Assembly (NCBI RefSeq): GCF_001456025.1
Contig: NZ_LMTZ01000126.1
Span: forward strand, 25,847 to 78,599
Length of the DNA: 52,753 nucleotides
Direction: 5' to 3'
DNA from: Mastigocoleus testarum BC008
GTDB lineage: Bacteria > Cyanobacteriota > Cyanobacteriia > Cyanobacteriales > Nostocaceae
The position numbers were made by a program, and so were the translations under genes. Each line of letters begins with the position of its first letter. Positions within the stretch are counted from its first letter, which is position 1. This document shows, in pieces, positions 1-8,700 of this stretch. The notes beneath the pieces are model-generated. The model was not told where the DNA came from, searched no databases, and saw only the letters and a list, made by a program, of their open reading frames with translations.

Positions 1-75
1 GTGCGTGGTGTTGATACCGATAGACTTGCAGCGATGGCGATTGCATTTGATGTTGTTAAACAAAAAATGACTTGA
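1..75 (+). CDS. 3' end of an unidentified gene (partial)
   Basis: Reading frame 1 is open from the window edge to a TGA at 73-75 and gives a 24-residue tail ending AFDVVKQKMT. The composition (alternating small hydrophobic and charged residues, helical) looks like a normal protein C-terminus. The frame runs into the 3' end of the convergent hydrolase gene, whose stop codon is at 56-58, so the two would overlap by about 20 bp. Too little is visible to name a product, and chance openness over 75 bp is possible. Confidence 0.3.
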   Translation: MRGVDTDRLAAMAIAFDVVKQKMT

Positions 76-952
76 TTGCTACATCTATCGCCTCTACGAG
101 GGCTGCAGAATGTATCCAACCAACAAAAGCTGCGTATTTGCACTTACCATCTTTGTTAGCAATGAATATATGTTTAACCCCAACTAGATTGTTCCAAATC
201 CTGATACTACTTCCATCAGCGAAAGAAAATATAGTCTTTGCTTTAGGAAAATCACGCTCGCTAGCATCAGTAATACCTGGTACCGAACGGAAATACTCTA
301 CCAGTTCTGAAATGAGATTATCTGACGCGGGTAATGCTTCCCTGGGTTGGGACCAAAATTCTTCAATTTCTTTAACAACAGCAGAATGTGTCTTAAGTGC
401 AGAGTGATTTATACCATCCAAACACACAAAATAAGCGTGTTTAAGCTTGGTAGACTCAATAGGAATAAGACCATCTCCACCACCTGTTATATTTCTAGCT
501 ACTACTAATGTAGGAATTACAGCTGTAATTTGCTCTGCTAGAATTCGACGATTTTTTCCAAGGTGTTTAGCCATACCAATATCCCAACCCAAGGGGTTAA
601 TAATTCGAGCTAAATCTGCACCACCTATAGGAACACCCAATAAGATTAGAGACTCAAATCGATTCCACCAATCTGGATGTCTAGATAATACTTCTACCCA
701 AATCACACCTCCGAGTGATGTAGCAACCATTCGAGCAACCCTATCAGGATATTCCTTAAGTGCTTGTTCTGTAATTTTTTCAACTTTACGAATAAGAGGT
801 TCAATCTCAAAAAGAGTTTTAATATATCCCAGATTTGGAGCAATAATAAGAGATTGAGGTGAAGCTACTCTATAAGCCAAGGCTTCCATAAGTTCGTTGT
901 TATCCGTCATCCCATGTTGAGAAAACAGGATAAGCTTGGATTGAAAATGCAT
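56..952 (-). CDS. alpha/beta hydrolase-like protein with extra C-terminal domain
   Basis: 298 residues. The N-terminal 200 residues look like an alpha/beta hydrolase: a first strand ending in SQHGMTDN, a nucleophile elbow ATSLGG with Ser79, an acidic residue in GGGDGLIP (Asp160) and a late histidine in INHSAL (His183), which together make a plausible Ser-Asp-His triad. The elbow is T-S-L-G rather than the canonical G-x-S-x-G. Residues 215-298 form a separate domain with alternating strands (FSFADGSSIRIW, KHIFIANKDG) and no obvious catalytic motif. There is no signal peptide, so it is probably cytoplasmic. Substrate unknown; esterase, lipase or thioesterase activity are all possible. The gene stands alone, and no strong ribosome-binding site precedes the ATG. 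Confidence 0.6.
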   Translation of the reverse strand: MHFQSKLILFSQHGMTDNNELMEALAYRVASPQSLIIAPNLGYIKTLFEIEPLIRKVEKITEQALKEYPDRVARMVATSLGGVIWVEVLSRHPDWWNRFESLILLGVPIGGADLARIINPLGWDIGMAKHLGKNRRILAEQITAVIPTLVVARNITGGGDGLIPIESTKLKHAYFVCLDGINHSALKTHSAVVKEIEEFWSQPREALPASDNLISELVEYFRSVPGITDASERDFPKAKTIFSFADGSSIRIWNNLVGVKHIFIANKDGKCKYAAFVGWIHSAALVEAIDVAIKSFFV

Positions 953-1094
953 TAATTTAAAATGCGTTGAACAACTTACCTAATTTAGCTAAGCTGTATA
1001 ATTAATGCCACTCCAAAATATTGGAATGTTTTGGATCCCCTACAGTTTGCTTGATAATTTTTTGTGTAAAAGGTAATTAAAAAAAGCTATCTAA

Positions 1095-1565
1095 TTACCC
1101 CCCGTCGCCCAAAACCTTGCGATAAACAATCTTGTCATAACCCGCTTCATAAAAGTCGCGAATCCGCGCTTCCTCCTCATAACCGCACTTACAATAGAAT
1201 TCTCGTGTGCGTTCAAAACTCGCCAATGTTTCTATCAAGAGCAAACGCCCTCCACGCTCCCTTAAGATTTGCTCGACATACCGTATCATCGCCGTACCAC
1301 ATCCTTGTCCTTGGCGATCAGGTCGGACAGCGAGAAAGAGTAGGTTCCAAGTTCCATTTGTCATCTTTTCCGGCGCACAGTAGGCGGCTGCAACTACTCC
1401 ATTATCATCATCAGTCAACCAGAAATCACCGCTCTCATTTTCGCTATTGAAGTAATCAGTTAGCATTTTGCTCAATTCCTCAAGTTCGTTCGGCTCAAAA
1501 CCGATCGCCGCATTAGCTAAAGCGAGTAGTGCATTCGTGTCATTGGGTACGGTCGGTCGAATCAT
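1095..1565 (-). CDS. GNAT family N-acetyltransferase
   Basis: 156 residues, the usual length of a single-domain GCN5-related acetyltransferase. Motif A, which binds the acetyl-CoA pyrophosphate, is visible as RPDRQGQGCGTAMI around residues 82-95, following a strand LLFLAV. The later segment ETLASFERTREFYCKCGYEE is the typical motif B region, with the aromatic FY and GY. The acceptor substrate cannot be predicted. It is divergently transcribed from a TetR-type regulator, with a perfect inverted repeat between them, so the regulator probably controls this gene as well as itself. A GGGGA stretch lies about 9 nt before the ATG. Confidence 0.85.
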   Translation of the reverse strand: MIRPTVPNDTNALLALANAAIGFEPNELEELSKMLTDYFNSENESGDFWLTDDDNGVVAAAYCAPEKMTNGTWNLLFLAVRPDRQGQGCGTAMIRYVEQILRERGGRLLLIETLASFERTREFYCKCGYEEEARIRDFYEAGYDKIVYRKVLGDGG

Positions 1566-1659
1566 AACAAAATCCCCATAAGTGTAAAATTAATAACAAA
1601 GAATATCCAAGTCTTGTCAGCAAAAAACTTCAGCAGGAATTAGGTAAAAATAAAAATTA

Positions 1660-1699
1660 CAACAGTTGTTATGTAGCCATAAAAACATAACAACTGTTG
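1660..1699. promoter_or_regulatory. candidate TetR operator (14-bp inverted repeat)
   Basis: CAACAGTTGTTATG at 1660-1673 is perfectly repeated in inverted orientation (CATAACAACTGTTG) at 1686-1699, with a 12-bp spacer. It lies midway between the divergent GNAT and TetR genes. Each arm is itself nearly palindromic (AACA-GT-TGTT), as expected for two dimer sites. A TATAAT hexamer follows at 1701-1706 and could be the -10 box of the regulator gene, so binding would block that promoter. Site function is inferred from position and symmetry. Confidence 0.6.
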
Positions 1700-1750
1700 C
1701 TATAATACGTCAACATGATTATTTGATATTGTTGCAAACCAAGGAGAACT

Positions 1751-2329
1751 ATGAGTTATGATGATCGCCGTATTGAGGTTGCTAAAGCCGCATGGCGGGT
1801 GATTGTCCGCGAAGGGTTAGATCGCGCCAGCATGCGGGCGATCGCTCAAGAACTTGGCTCCTCCACTGGAGTTGTCACCCACTACTTTCGAGATAAGGAA
1901 GAACTTACCTTGTTTGCCCTAGAACTAGTATTTGCAAGCGTTCTAGAGGATATTAAAGTTTGTGGTGAGGGGCGGAAAGGAGTTGAAAGGCTAGAGCAAA
2001 TTATTTTTTCGGCTCTACCTTTGAAAGCTAATGATAGAGATGACTGGAAGGTTTGGACCGCATTTTTGGGCTATTCAACCGGGCGCGAACGCCTAATTAA
2101 GGAACACCAAAAACGTTATCAATTTTTACAGGAAATTCTTTGTAAAGAGTTAGCCGACTTACAAACAGCCAAACTTATTCGAGCCGATCTCGATCTAACC
2201 CTGGAAGCCAATGCACTCATCGCCTTAGTGGATGGAATTGGTACCGGAGTCGTTATCAACCCCGAGCAGTTTTCTGCAGAGCAACAAGAGTACCTAGTAC
2301 GGCGACATATCAATACTTTACTGAAATAA
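1751..2329 (+). CDS. TetR/AcrR family transcriptional regulator
   Basis: 192 residues, typical of TetR repressors. The N-terminal DNA-binding domain is clear: helix 1 RRIEVAKAAWRVIVREG, then the helix-turn-helix ASMRAIAQELGSSTGVVTHY and the downstream FRDKEELTLFAL, at about residues 8-55. The C-terminal ligand-binding region (GYSTGRERLI, ALIALVDGIGTG) resembles the BetI-like TetR_C group. The ATG is preceded by AAGGAG at 1741-1746, an ideal ribosome-binding site. It is divergent from the acetyltransferase gene, with a paired palindrome in the shared promoter region, so autorepression and control of the acetyltransferase are likely. The ligand is unknown. Confidence 0.9.
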   Translation: MSYDDRRIEVAKAAWRVIVREGLDRASMRAIAQELGSSTGVVTHYFRDKEELTLFALELVFASVLEDIKVCGEGRKGVERLEQIIFSALPLKANDRDDWKVWTAFLGYSTGRERLIKEHQKRYQFLQEILCKELADLQTAKLIRADLDLTLEANALIALVDGIGTGVVINPEQFSAEQQEYLVRRHINTLLK

Positions 2330-2393
2330 ATTTGAGTGCTGGCAGTAAATTTCGAAAGGCTTTTAAGACTAACAAATAAGGTATTTGTCAGCC

Positions 2394-3233
2394 CTAAATC
2401 ATTGATTTCACAATACTTTCCCATTTTTGCGTCACTACAGCCACAATTGACAGAAAATCTTCTGGCATTATTTGTTCTTTCTGGCGACGAGTATACCATT
2501 TCCATTTACTGCGATTTTTGCTTTTGTCCCACCACTGCGGCGTAGATAAAAGATAATAAACTTCTTCTAAAGTAGTATTACGACTGCTGAAAGCTGTAGC
2601 AATTGCTGATTTAACTATGGTTTCATCTAGCTCGATCTTTTTAGTAAATAGCATTAGATCGTATAAGTCTTTAGGTCTCCACCGCTTGATTCCTTGTTCC
2701 ACCAGACCATGTAGTTTCCAGCCAAACATTATCTCTGGACTTGCAGTCTGTAGTTTGACCTTTTCAGTAGTCAACATTGGATACTCGATCCATTGTGCTG
2801 CTGGTACTAATGGATCTCCAAAACCAACATCTATTTGGATGTTTTTCTGATATTCTTCGAACGCTGCGTTGATATTAATTCGTACCCCTGGAAATTCAGT
2901 TTCTAACCAAATTCCTGTAACCTCCAAGGAAGAAATATCCAATGTTACTCCATCTCCAAAATTGTTATTTTGGAAAACATGTCGGAATTTTTCCCCTGTA
3001 ACTTCAATACTGAAAGGGTACAAAGCAAGAAAATCAACATCTTCAGCAATTCGTCGTCCTGGTTCAACCCAAAGTCGGGTAAGCATTCCACCACGTAAAA
3101 CTAATTCATCAACATAAATTGAATCAGAAACTCGGCGCAAAATACTTTCAAGTAGGTGGTAATTCAACACCTCACTGGAGGGACGACTTGTAATATCAGC
3201 AATTTTTAATAATTTGTCTTTAATTTCTTTCAT
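2394..3233 (-). CDS. AbiEii/AbiGii-type nucleotidyltransferase (orphan toxin-like)
   Basis: 279 residues with the nucleotidyltransferase-fold signature of the AbiEii family: VLRGGMLTRLW (Gly48-Gly49), then EDVDFLA with paired acidic residues Asp65 and Asp67, a third acidic candidate in IQIDVGFGD (Asp136), and the family's later motif GWKLHGL...RPKDLYDL (Lys173, Arg186, Asp189, Asp192). In type IV toxin-antitoxin/abortive-infection pairs this protein is the toxin and AbiEi the winged-helix antitoxin. No AbiEi-like gene is present on either side, and the upstream neighbour is unrelated by eye. It may be a domesticated enzyme, or neutralised by an antitoxin encoded elsewhere. It ends 65 bp from the convergent TetR gene. 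Confidence 0.8.
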   Translation of the reverse strand: MKEIKDKLLKIADITSRPSSEVLNYHLLESILRRVSDSIYVDELVLRGGMLTRLWVEPGRRIAEDVDFLALYPFSIEVTGEKFRHVFQNNNFGDGVTLDISSLEVTGIWLETEFPGVRININAAFEEYQKNIQIDVGFGDPLVPAAQWIEYPMLTTEKVKLQTASPEIMFGWKLHGLVEQGIKRWRPKDLYDLMLFTKKIELDETIVKSAIATAFSSRNTTLEEVYYLLSTPQWWDKSKNRSKWKWYTRRQKEQIMPEDFLSIVAVVTQKWESIVKSMI

Positions 3234-3358
3234 CGTTCATACTGCTTGACTCAGTTCAACTTCTTAGAATCCTGTAAGGCTGGGTATTACCAGTATCTAT
3301 TTGAATTTAATTGAAAAAATTAACTGCAGATATTTACCCCTACAGGAATTTTGCTGAT

Positions 3359-3994
3359 TTAAGATACTTGCATCCAACCAGCATCTAAACTTAAGTTGCT
3401 GTCATACACAGTATATTCTCTTTGTTGTTGAGAAAGTTGGAATCCTTTTGATTTGAGTAATCTAAGTAAATTATCAAAGTGTTTTTGAGCAGATCTGTAT
3501 CCCACACCATATATTCGCATGGTAATAAATCGTTCTTGTTGTCCGTCAACCAATCGCTTAAAAGTATTTCTAGATAAATGAGCATCGTGCTGCAAACAAT
3601 ACCTTCTAAGAACTTCTAAATTCTTATCTGCGGACAAAATCACTTTGACGTGAAACTCAAAATAATTACTTTTAGGTAATCTCTGCGCTTCAATATCCGA
3701 AACTGGAACATCTCGGTTATTCACCATCGCCTCAATTTTAATGCGATTAACTTCAAAATTCCTATTTGCTAATTTTTGTGCGATCGCATTAACTTCTTGT
3801 AGTACGTTTTTTAAACTGCCATGATGATAGGATGCAGTCATGGGCTGAGAACAAGTTACACCTTGAGGTAACTCAATCGAGACGCACTTAACTTTGAGAG
3901 CTTCGCACAGCGAATTGAATTTTTCCAGTGAGGCTAAATCATCTGCTTTGGTAGTAATATGTGCTTCAAATGTACCTGCATAACTGGGCTGCAT
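3359..3994 (-). CDS. protein of unknown function with internal duplication
   Basis: 211 residues of no family I can name with confidence. It consists of two similar halves. The first (about residues 8-110) starts FEAHITTKADDLASLE and ends with a long helix, then FEVNRIKIEAMVNN. The second (about 122-205) starts FEFHVKVILSADKNLE and ends FQLSQQQREYTVYDSN. In each half a strand with an F-E-x-H motif is followed by a helix, a QPMT/FITM-type strand, an amphipathic helix and a basic final strand, suggesting a duplicated alpha/beta sandwich of the ferredoxin type. The repeated histidines hint at 2H-phosphoesterase-like folds, but the H-x-T/S pair is not conserved in both halves. It lies 125 bp upstream of the AbiEii-like gene on the same strand. 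Confidence 0.6.
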   Translation of the reverse strand: MQPSYAGTFEAHITTKADDLASLEKFNSLCEALKVKCVSIELPQGVTCSQPMTASYHHGSLKNVLQEVNAIAQKLANRNFEVNRIKIEAMVNNRDVPVSDIEAQRLPKSNYFEFHVKVILSADKNLEVLRRYCLQHDAHLSRNTFKRLVDGQQERFITMRIYGVGYRSAQKHFDNLLRLLKSKGFQLSQQQREYTVYDSNLSLDAGWMQVS

Positions 3995-4186
3995 TAGCTA
4001 GTAAAAGGGTAGTATCCAAAGTTTGTAGTTTGGTAATGACATTTTTACTTACCTGAAAATCTTTGTACTACAACAATACTACGTAGAGAATGGAATTGCA
4101 AGCATCTCCAATTATGCTTTTTATAACGGATTGTGAGTAAGTGAGGTAAAGTTGAAAAGCTGAAAGTCTTTTACCAAAAGGATTAC

Positions 4187-4214
4187 ACTTCTGACTTCTG
4201 ACTCCTGACTTCTG
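4187..4214. repeat. heptamer tandem repeat (ACTTCTG)4
   Basis: Four consecutive 7-bp units, three ACTTCTG and one ACTCCTG. Short tandemly repeated heptamers of this kind are characteristic of heterocystous cyanobacterial genomes. It lies between two minus-strand genes and has no coding role that I can see. Confidence 0.8.
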
Positions 4215-4262
4215 CTATTTAGTACAGCGATCGCTGCTTCAAGGGAAGATAAAACGTACATT

Positions 4263-4502
4263 TTACCGCCAAGACCAAGACTCAACAAAAATTGCGACCC
4301 CCAGCATCAATAGGACTACGATTCCCAATCGCCATAGCAGATTGATTGTAAACCAGAATACTGGAATCGAAATGATCGATATACTAAAACTTGTGGAAAT
4401 GATGCAAGTAAAGATAAAAGCAATGCTTGCTAGAAAGAAGTATTTAAGAGATTTATAACTCCATCTGAAAAATAAACTGTGTTCGTTAGTTGTGGTTTTC
4501 AT
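4263..4502 (-). CDS. small membrane protein, two predicted TM helices
   Basis: 79 residues: a short polar N-terminus, then hydrophobic segments at about 20-40 (YFFLASIAFIFTCIISTSF) and about 43-70 (IPVFWFTINLL...LGIVVLLMLGVAIFV), ending in a charged ESWSWR tail. No family is recognised. An ATG start and normal spacing to neighbours support a real gene, but small hydrophobic ORFs on AT-rich DNA can arise by chance. Function unknown; inner or thylakoid membrane location is likely. Confidence 0.5.
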   Translation of the reverse strand: MKTTTNEHSLFFRWSYKSLKYFFLASIAFIFTCIISTSFSISIISIPVFWFTINLLWRLGIVVLLMLGVAIFVESWSWR

Positions 4503-4647
4503 GGGGCTATGTTGGTAAATGAATTTTGATTGATTCTGAGTTTTCAGTCCCTATTTGCAATAAATGTGTCTAGTAGCACAAGTTGAAACTGGGACTTTTA
4601 ATTCAAAACTTCCAAGTCCGGGATTTCTCAGTTCAAGATTTCTCAAT

Positions 4648-4902
4648 TCAAGACTTCGATTTTGAGTCTTGGGAAATGGGTTGAGTGTTTGGTTGCAACT
4701 CAGTTTCTTGGAAATTATTGTTAGTTAATAGAAAGATGCAACCAATCAACGCACATAAAATTAAAAAACTACTAAATCGATGTCTGCGAAAGGAATAATC
4801 CTTTCCGCACTTTACACAGACGTGTCTGTAAGGATCTAAAGGATCGCTAGTAAACGGACAATAACCTTGATTACACTTATGATTGCAATTACTTGAACTC
4901 AT
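4648..4902 (-). CDS. small zinc-ribbon-like membrane protein
   Basis: 84 residues. The N-terminal 35 residues carry cysteines and histidines suited to metal binding (C6, H8, C10, C15, H27, C29, C32; the pattern HVCVKCGKDYSFRR is zinc-ribbon-like). A single hydrophobic helix (SFLILCALIGCIFLL) spans about residues 45-59, and the tail is polar and Gln/Ser-rich. The layout (N-terminal zinc ribbon, one TM helix, polar tail) is shared with the gene at 47902. Function unknown. It is on the same strand as, and 145 bp upstream of, the other small membrane protein. Confidence 0.55.
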   Translation of the reverse strand: MSSSNCNHKCNQGYCPFTSDPLDPYRHVCVKCGKDYSFRRHRFSSFLILCALIGCIFLLTNNNFQETELQPNTQPISQDSKSKS

Positions 4903-5716
4903 CAGACTATAATCTTTGCTCTTTGTTTTCCAATATCATGCTTCGGAAATTCATAAGCAAATCTTTAAATAGGGTCATCACCTATTCCCTAAAGAAACTT
5001 ACAAAAACCTGATGATATAAGCTTGAAAGAAAGTTGATTGATATGCTGAGTACAGAATAATTTGCCTAGGAAAAACGCCGAGGATTTGCAAAGCAATTAC
5101 CTAAAATGATTTACAATAAGGTTTTGGGCCCTTAGGAAAAACTTCCAAAACTTAATCTATGACAAAATATAAATTTTTCTTATACAAACTTAAATTAAAT
5201 TCTAAGTAGGTTAGTAAGAATAAAAAGAGCTATGTGAGATTATTTAAGATAGCTACAATCTTTGCTATTGTCTACCCCTAACTGATACGATACGCTGCGC
5301 GTTAATCTTTGTTTTTATTTCATACAATTTTTGTGTATTACCTGGTTCCAAGGCTCAGCCTGGGGACCCATAGCAAGAGGCTCTGCCTCTTTATCATATA
5401 GGAGGCGGAGCCTCCAATACTGTATTCCTTGGCAGAGACAAGGAACAAGTTGTGTCACAGATTTTGTATGAAATTTAATCTCCTTTTACCGAAGGTGCTA
5501 CCAAAAACCCACAGAGTTAACAGCAAGCACACTTAGCCCGAAATTTTGGGGGTGAACAAAACTTTGCATCCACCGACTCGTACTGTGACTTTAAGACTTT
5601 TACACCGATGATTAACAAATTTTTGAATTTTGACTTATGTCCTACGGACGCGCTGCGCTAATGAATTTTGACTTGCGCACAGCGAAATAACATTATTGGG
5701 GGTAAAAATTAAGAAT
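4903..5716. other. intergenic region upstream of the NACHT gene
   Basis: About 0.8 kb without a supported gene. It contains a copy of the composite palindromic repeat (5344-5446) and, just before the NACHT gene, a 12-15 bp direct repeat (GAATTTTGACTT at 5625-5636 and 5663-5674) flanking a short GC-rich palindromic segment around CTACGGACGCGCTGCGCTA. A poly-G run GGGGG at 5698-5702 is the only candidate ribosome-binding region for the next gene. Confidence 0.6.
5344..5446. repeat. composite palindromic repeat, copy 1
   Basis: Four adjacent palindromes: GGTTCCAAGGCTCAGCCTGG, AGAGGCTCTGCCTCT (5376-5390), GGAGGCGGAGCCTCC (5401-5415) and TTCCTTG...CAAGGAA (5425-5445). The whole unit is present in the opposite orientation at 16157-16258, and its outer part again at 14571-14609. 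Copies in both orientations and only between genes suggest a small non-autonomous mobile repeat. It could form a cruciform or a hairpin in RNA. Confidence 0.8.
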
Positions 5717-8700
5717 ATGACTAATGTTAGTAAAGGATTATTAGCTAAAAAATATGCCGAGAATCTCGTTGAAGCTTTACTACAATTTGCGTCAAAGCAA
5801 AACCAATCGTATTCTGTAATGCAGGAAATTAAAGTTGAATGGATTGGTAAGAACCAATTGCTTGTGACTGGAGTAAGCATAGATAAAAAAGGTAAGAAAT
5901 GTGAAGGTACGACATTAAAAGTTTTACAAGACCTAATTCAAAATAATAATCCGCAATTAATAACTAGTACTAGAGCTAAAATTAAAGCTAAAAGTGAGAA
6001 AGATATTGAAAGATATATTATTGAACACATACGAAATTCTATTAGATATTTAGAAGAATTAAAATTATTAAAAGACCAACGTCCAAGAAATCGTGAAGGT
6101 AAAGTAGCAGGTACACCCTACTGGACATTTAAGTTGATTAATCTCAAGGATAATGGAACCCTAGAAGAAAATTTGGAAAAGGTAAGAAAAAAACTAGAAA
6201 TTCCCCCATCACAAAGTTACTTACTTGATCGCAATTTAATTAATACAAGGACTGAACAAAATTCTCCACTTTCACCTCGCAATTCTGGGAAAATGTCCGG
6301 GGAGATTATTCTATGTTCTAACTTAAACACCTTAGCTCAACAGATGAGGGGTTGGTTTGACACCTTGGGTTATCATTTTGAGAAACATGAAGTTTGGCAA
6401 GATAGTTATTTTGAGTGGATTATTAATATTCCGGTCAGACGTAACCGATATGACCGTGTTTTTATAAGTGGAATTACGGGGGAATTAGGTCTTAAAGATG
6501 TAAGGGTTTTAAGCTCAAAAGTTAAAGAAAAACGTACTGATGAAGGTTGGTTGGTAACCGACAGACGTATTAGTAAAGCGGCGCATTCTGAAATTAGAAA
6601 AGAAAAAAATCACAATTTAGAGTGTTTTACCTTTGATGAACTTGTAGCAATAGATGCAGATTTTAGTTGTTATCTCAATTGGTTAGAAGCAGAAGTCAAA
6701 AAAAGGGGAATCGATAAATGCTATGTACCTTTGGCTTGTAGGAAAGAAGAATTAGATCCAGTTACTAAGGCTCGCCTTGGAGTTAGTTATTATACAGAAG
6801 AAGATGGTTGGATTGATGGTTATATTGATCGTTGGTTAGATGATCCAGCCAAGGAGCATATTTCAATATTAGGTGAGTTTGGCACTGGTAAAACCTGGTT
6901 TGTCTTACATTACGCTTGGGTCGCATTACAACGATATCGAGATGCAAAACACAGAGGTGTTCAACTTCCCCGCTTACCTTTAGTGATTTCTTTAAGAGAT
7001 TACGCAAAAGCGGTAGATGTGGAATCTTTATTTTCTAGGTTTTTCTTTCGTCAGCATGAAATACCTATACCCGGATATTCAGCTTTTGAGCAACTCAATC
7101 AAATGGGGAAACTGTTGCTGATCTTCGATGGTTTTGACGAAATGGCTTCGCGGATCGACCGTCAGGAGATGATTAATAATTTTTGGGAATTAGCGAAAGT
7201 TGTGGTTCCCGGAGCGAAGGTGATTCTAACTTGTCGCACGGAGCATTTCCCAGAAGCACGGGAAGGACGGGCTTTGTTAAATGCAGAATTACAAGCTTCT
7301 GTTGCACATTTAAGCGGAGAAACACCGCAATTTGAAGTATTAGAACTGGAGAAATTCAACAAGGAGCAAATTCGTCAACTATTATCCCATCAAGCGCAAG
7401 ATGTAACGGTAGAGAAGGTGATGGGAAACTCGGAATTATTAGATTTAGCTCGTCGTCCGGTAATGACCGAATTAATTTTGGAAGCATTACCAGATATCGA
7501 AGCTGGTAAACCTGTAGATATGTCCCGGGTGTATTTATATGCAGTAAAGCAAAAAATGCAGAGGGATATCAAAGTCGAACGTACCTTTACTTCCCTTGCA
7601 GATAAACTGTATTTTCTGTGTGAATTATCCTGGGAAATGCTCTCTACTGACCAAATGAGCCTAAACTACCGCCAATTTCCTGATCGTATTCGCCGGTTAT
7701 TTGGTGCGACCGTTCAGGAACAGAAGGATTTAGACCATTGGCATTACGATATGATGGGGCAAACCATGCTAATTCGTAATGCTGATGGTGATTATACTCC
7801 GGCACATCGATCTTTGTTAGAGTTTTTTGTAGCGTATAAATTTGCAGCCGAATTCGGAGTTTTGGCTGATGATTTTACTGAATTGGCTCAGGCACAAAGA
7901 TATTTAAACAATAACCCACCGACTTATTATACTTGGTCGTCCTATTTTCGCCGTCATGTTGATGCAAAGGAGAATATTGTCTCGATAGCGCCATTACAAG
8001 CATTTGTCAGGGAGTCCTTGGAAAAATTGCTCGAGACAGTTGGGAGAAGACCATTGACAAAAGCAGTGATGGATTTGTTGGTACCGATGGTAGGGGATTA
8101 TCAAGCCTTGGTTAAGGTCCTTGAAGGAAAGAGAGAGAAAAGTGAAGATGAGGTGGGTTATGTTGGAGGAAATGCGACGACATTGGCGCTCAAGGTTGAT
8201 AAGAGAGCCTTGGAGGGCAGAGACTTAAGCGGCTTAGTGATTAAAGGGGCAGATTTTAGTGGCGCAAGTTTGAGAAATGTTAATTTTGTCAAGACAAGTC
8301 TAAAAGATTGTATTTTTACTAAAATCTTCGGTATTGTTTTGTCTGTAGCATTTAGCCCTGTTAACACAAAGTCTCCACAGGGAATAGGCACAGTTTTTGC
8401 GACTGCTGATATTAATGGTCTGATTAGTTTATGGGAAGCTACTAGTGGCAGAGAAATTTTCACCTGTTTTGGGCACAGCAGTTCAGTATTTTCCATTGCT
8501 TTTAGTCCGGACGGGATGATTCTTGCTAGTGGAAGTAGAGACCAAACGGTGCGACTGTGGGATCTTAGCAGTGGCGAATGCCTCCACACCTTTGAGGGAC
8601 ATACCGATTGGGTATATTCTGTCGCTTTTAGTCCAGACGGGAAAATTCTTGCTAGTAGTAGTAGAGACCAAACAGTGCGACTGTGGAATCTCAGCAGCAG

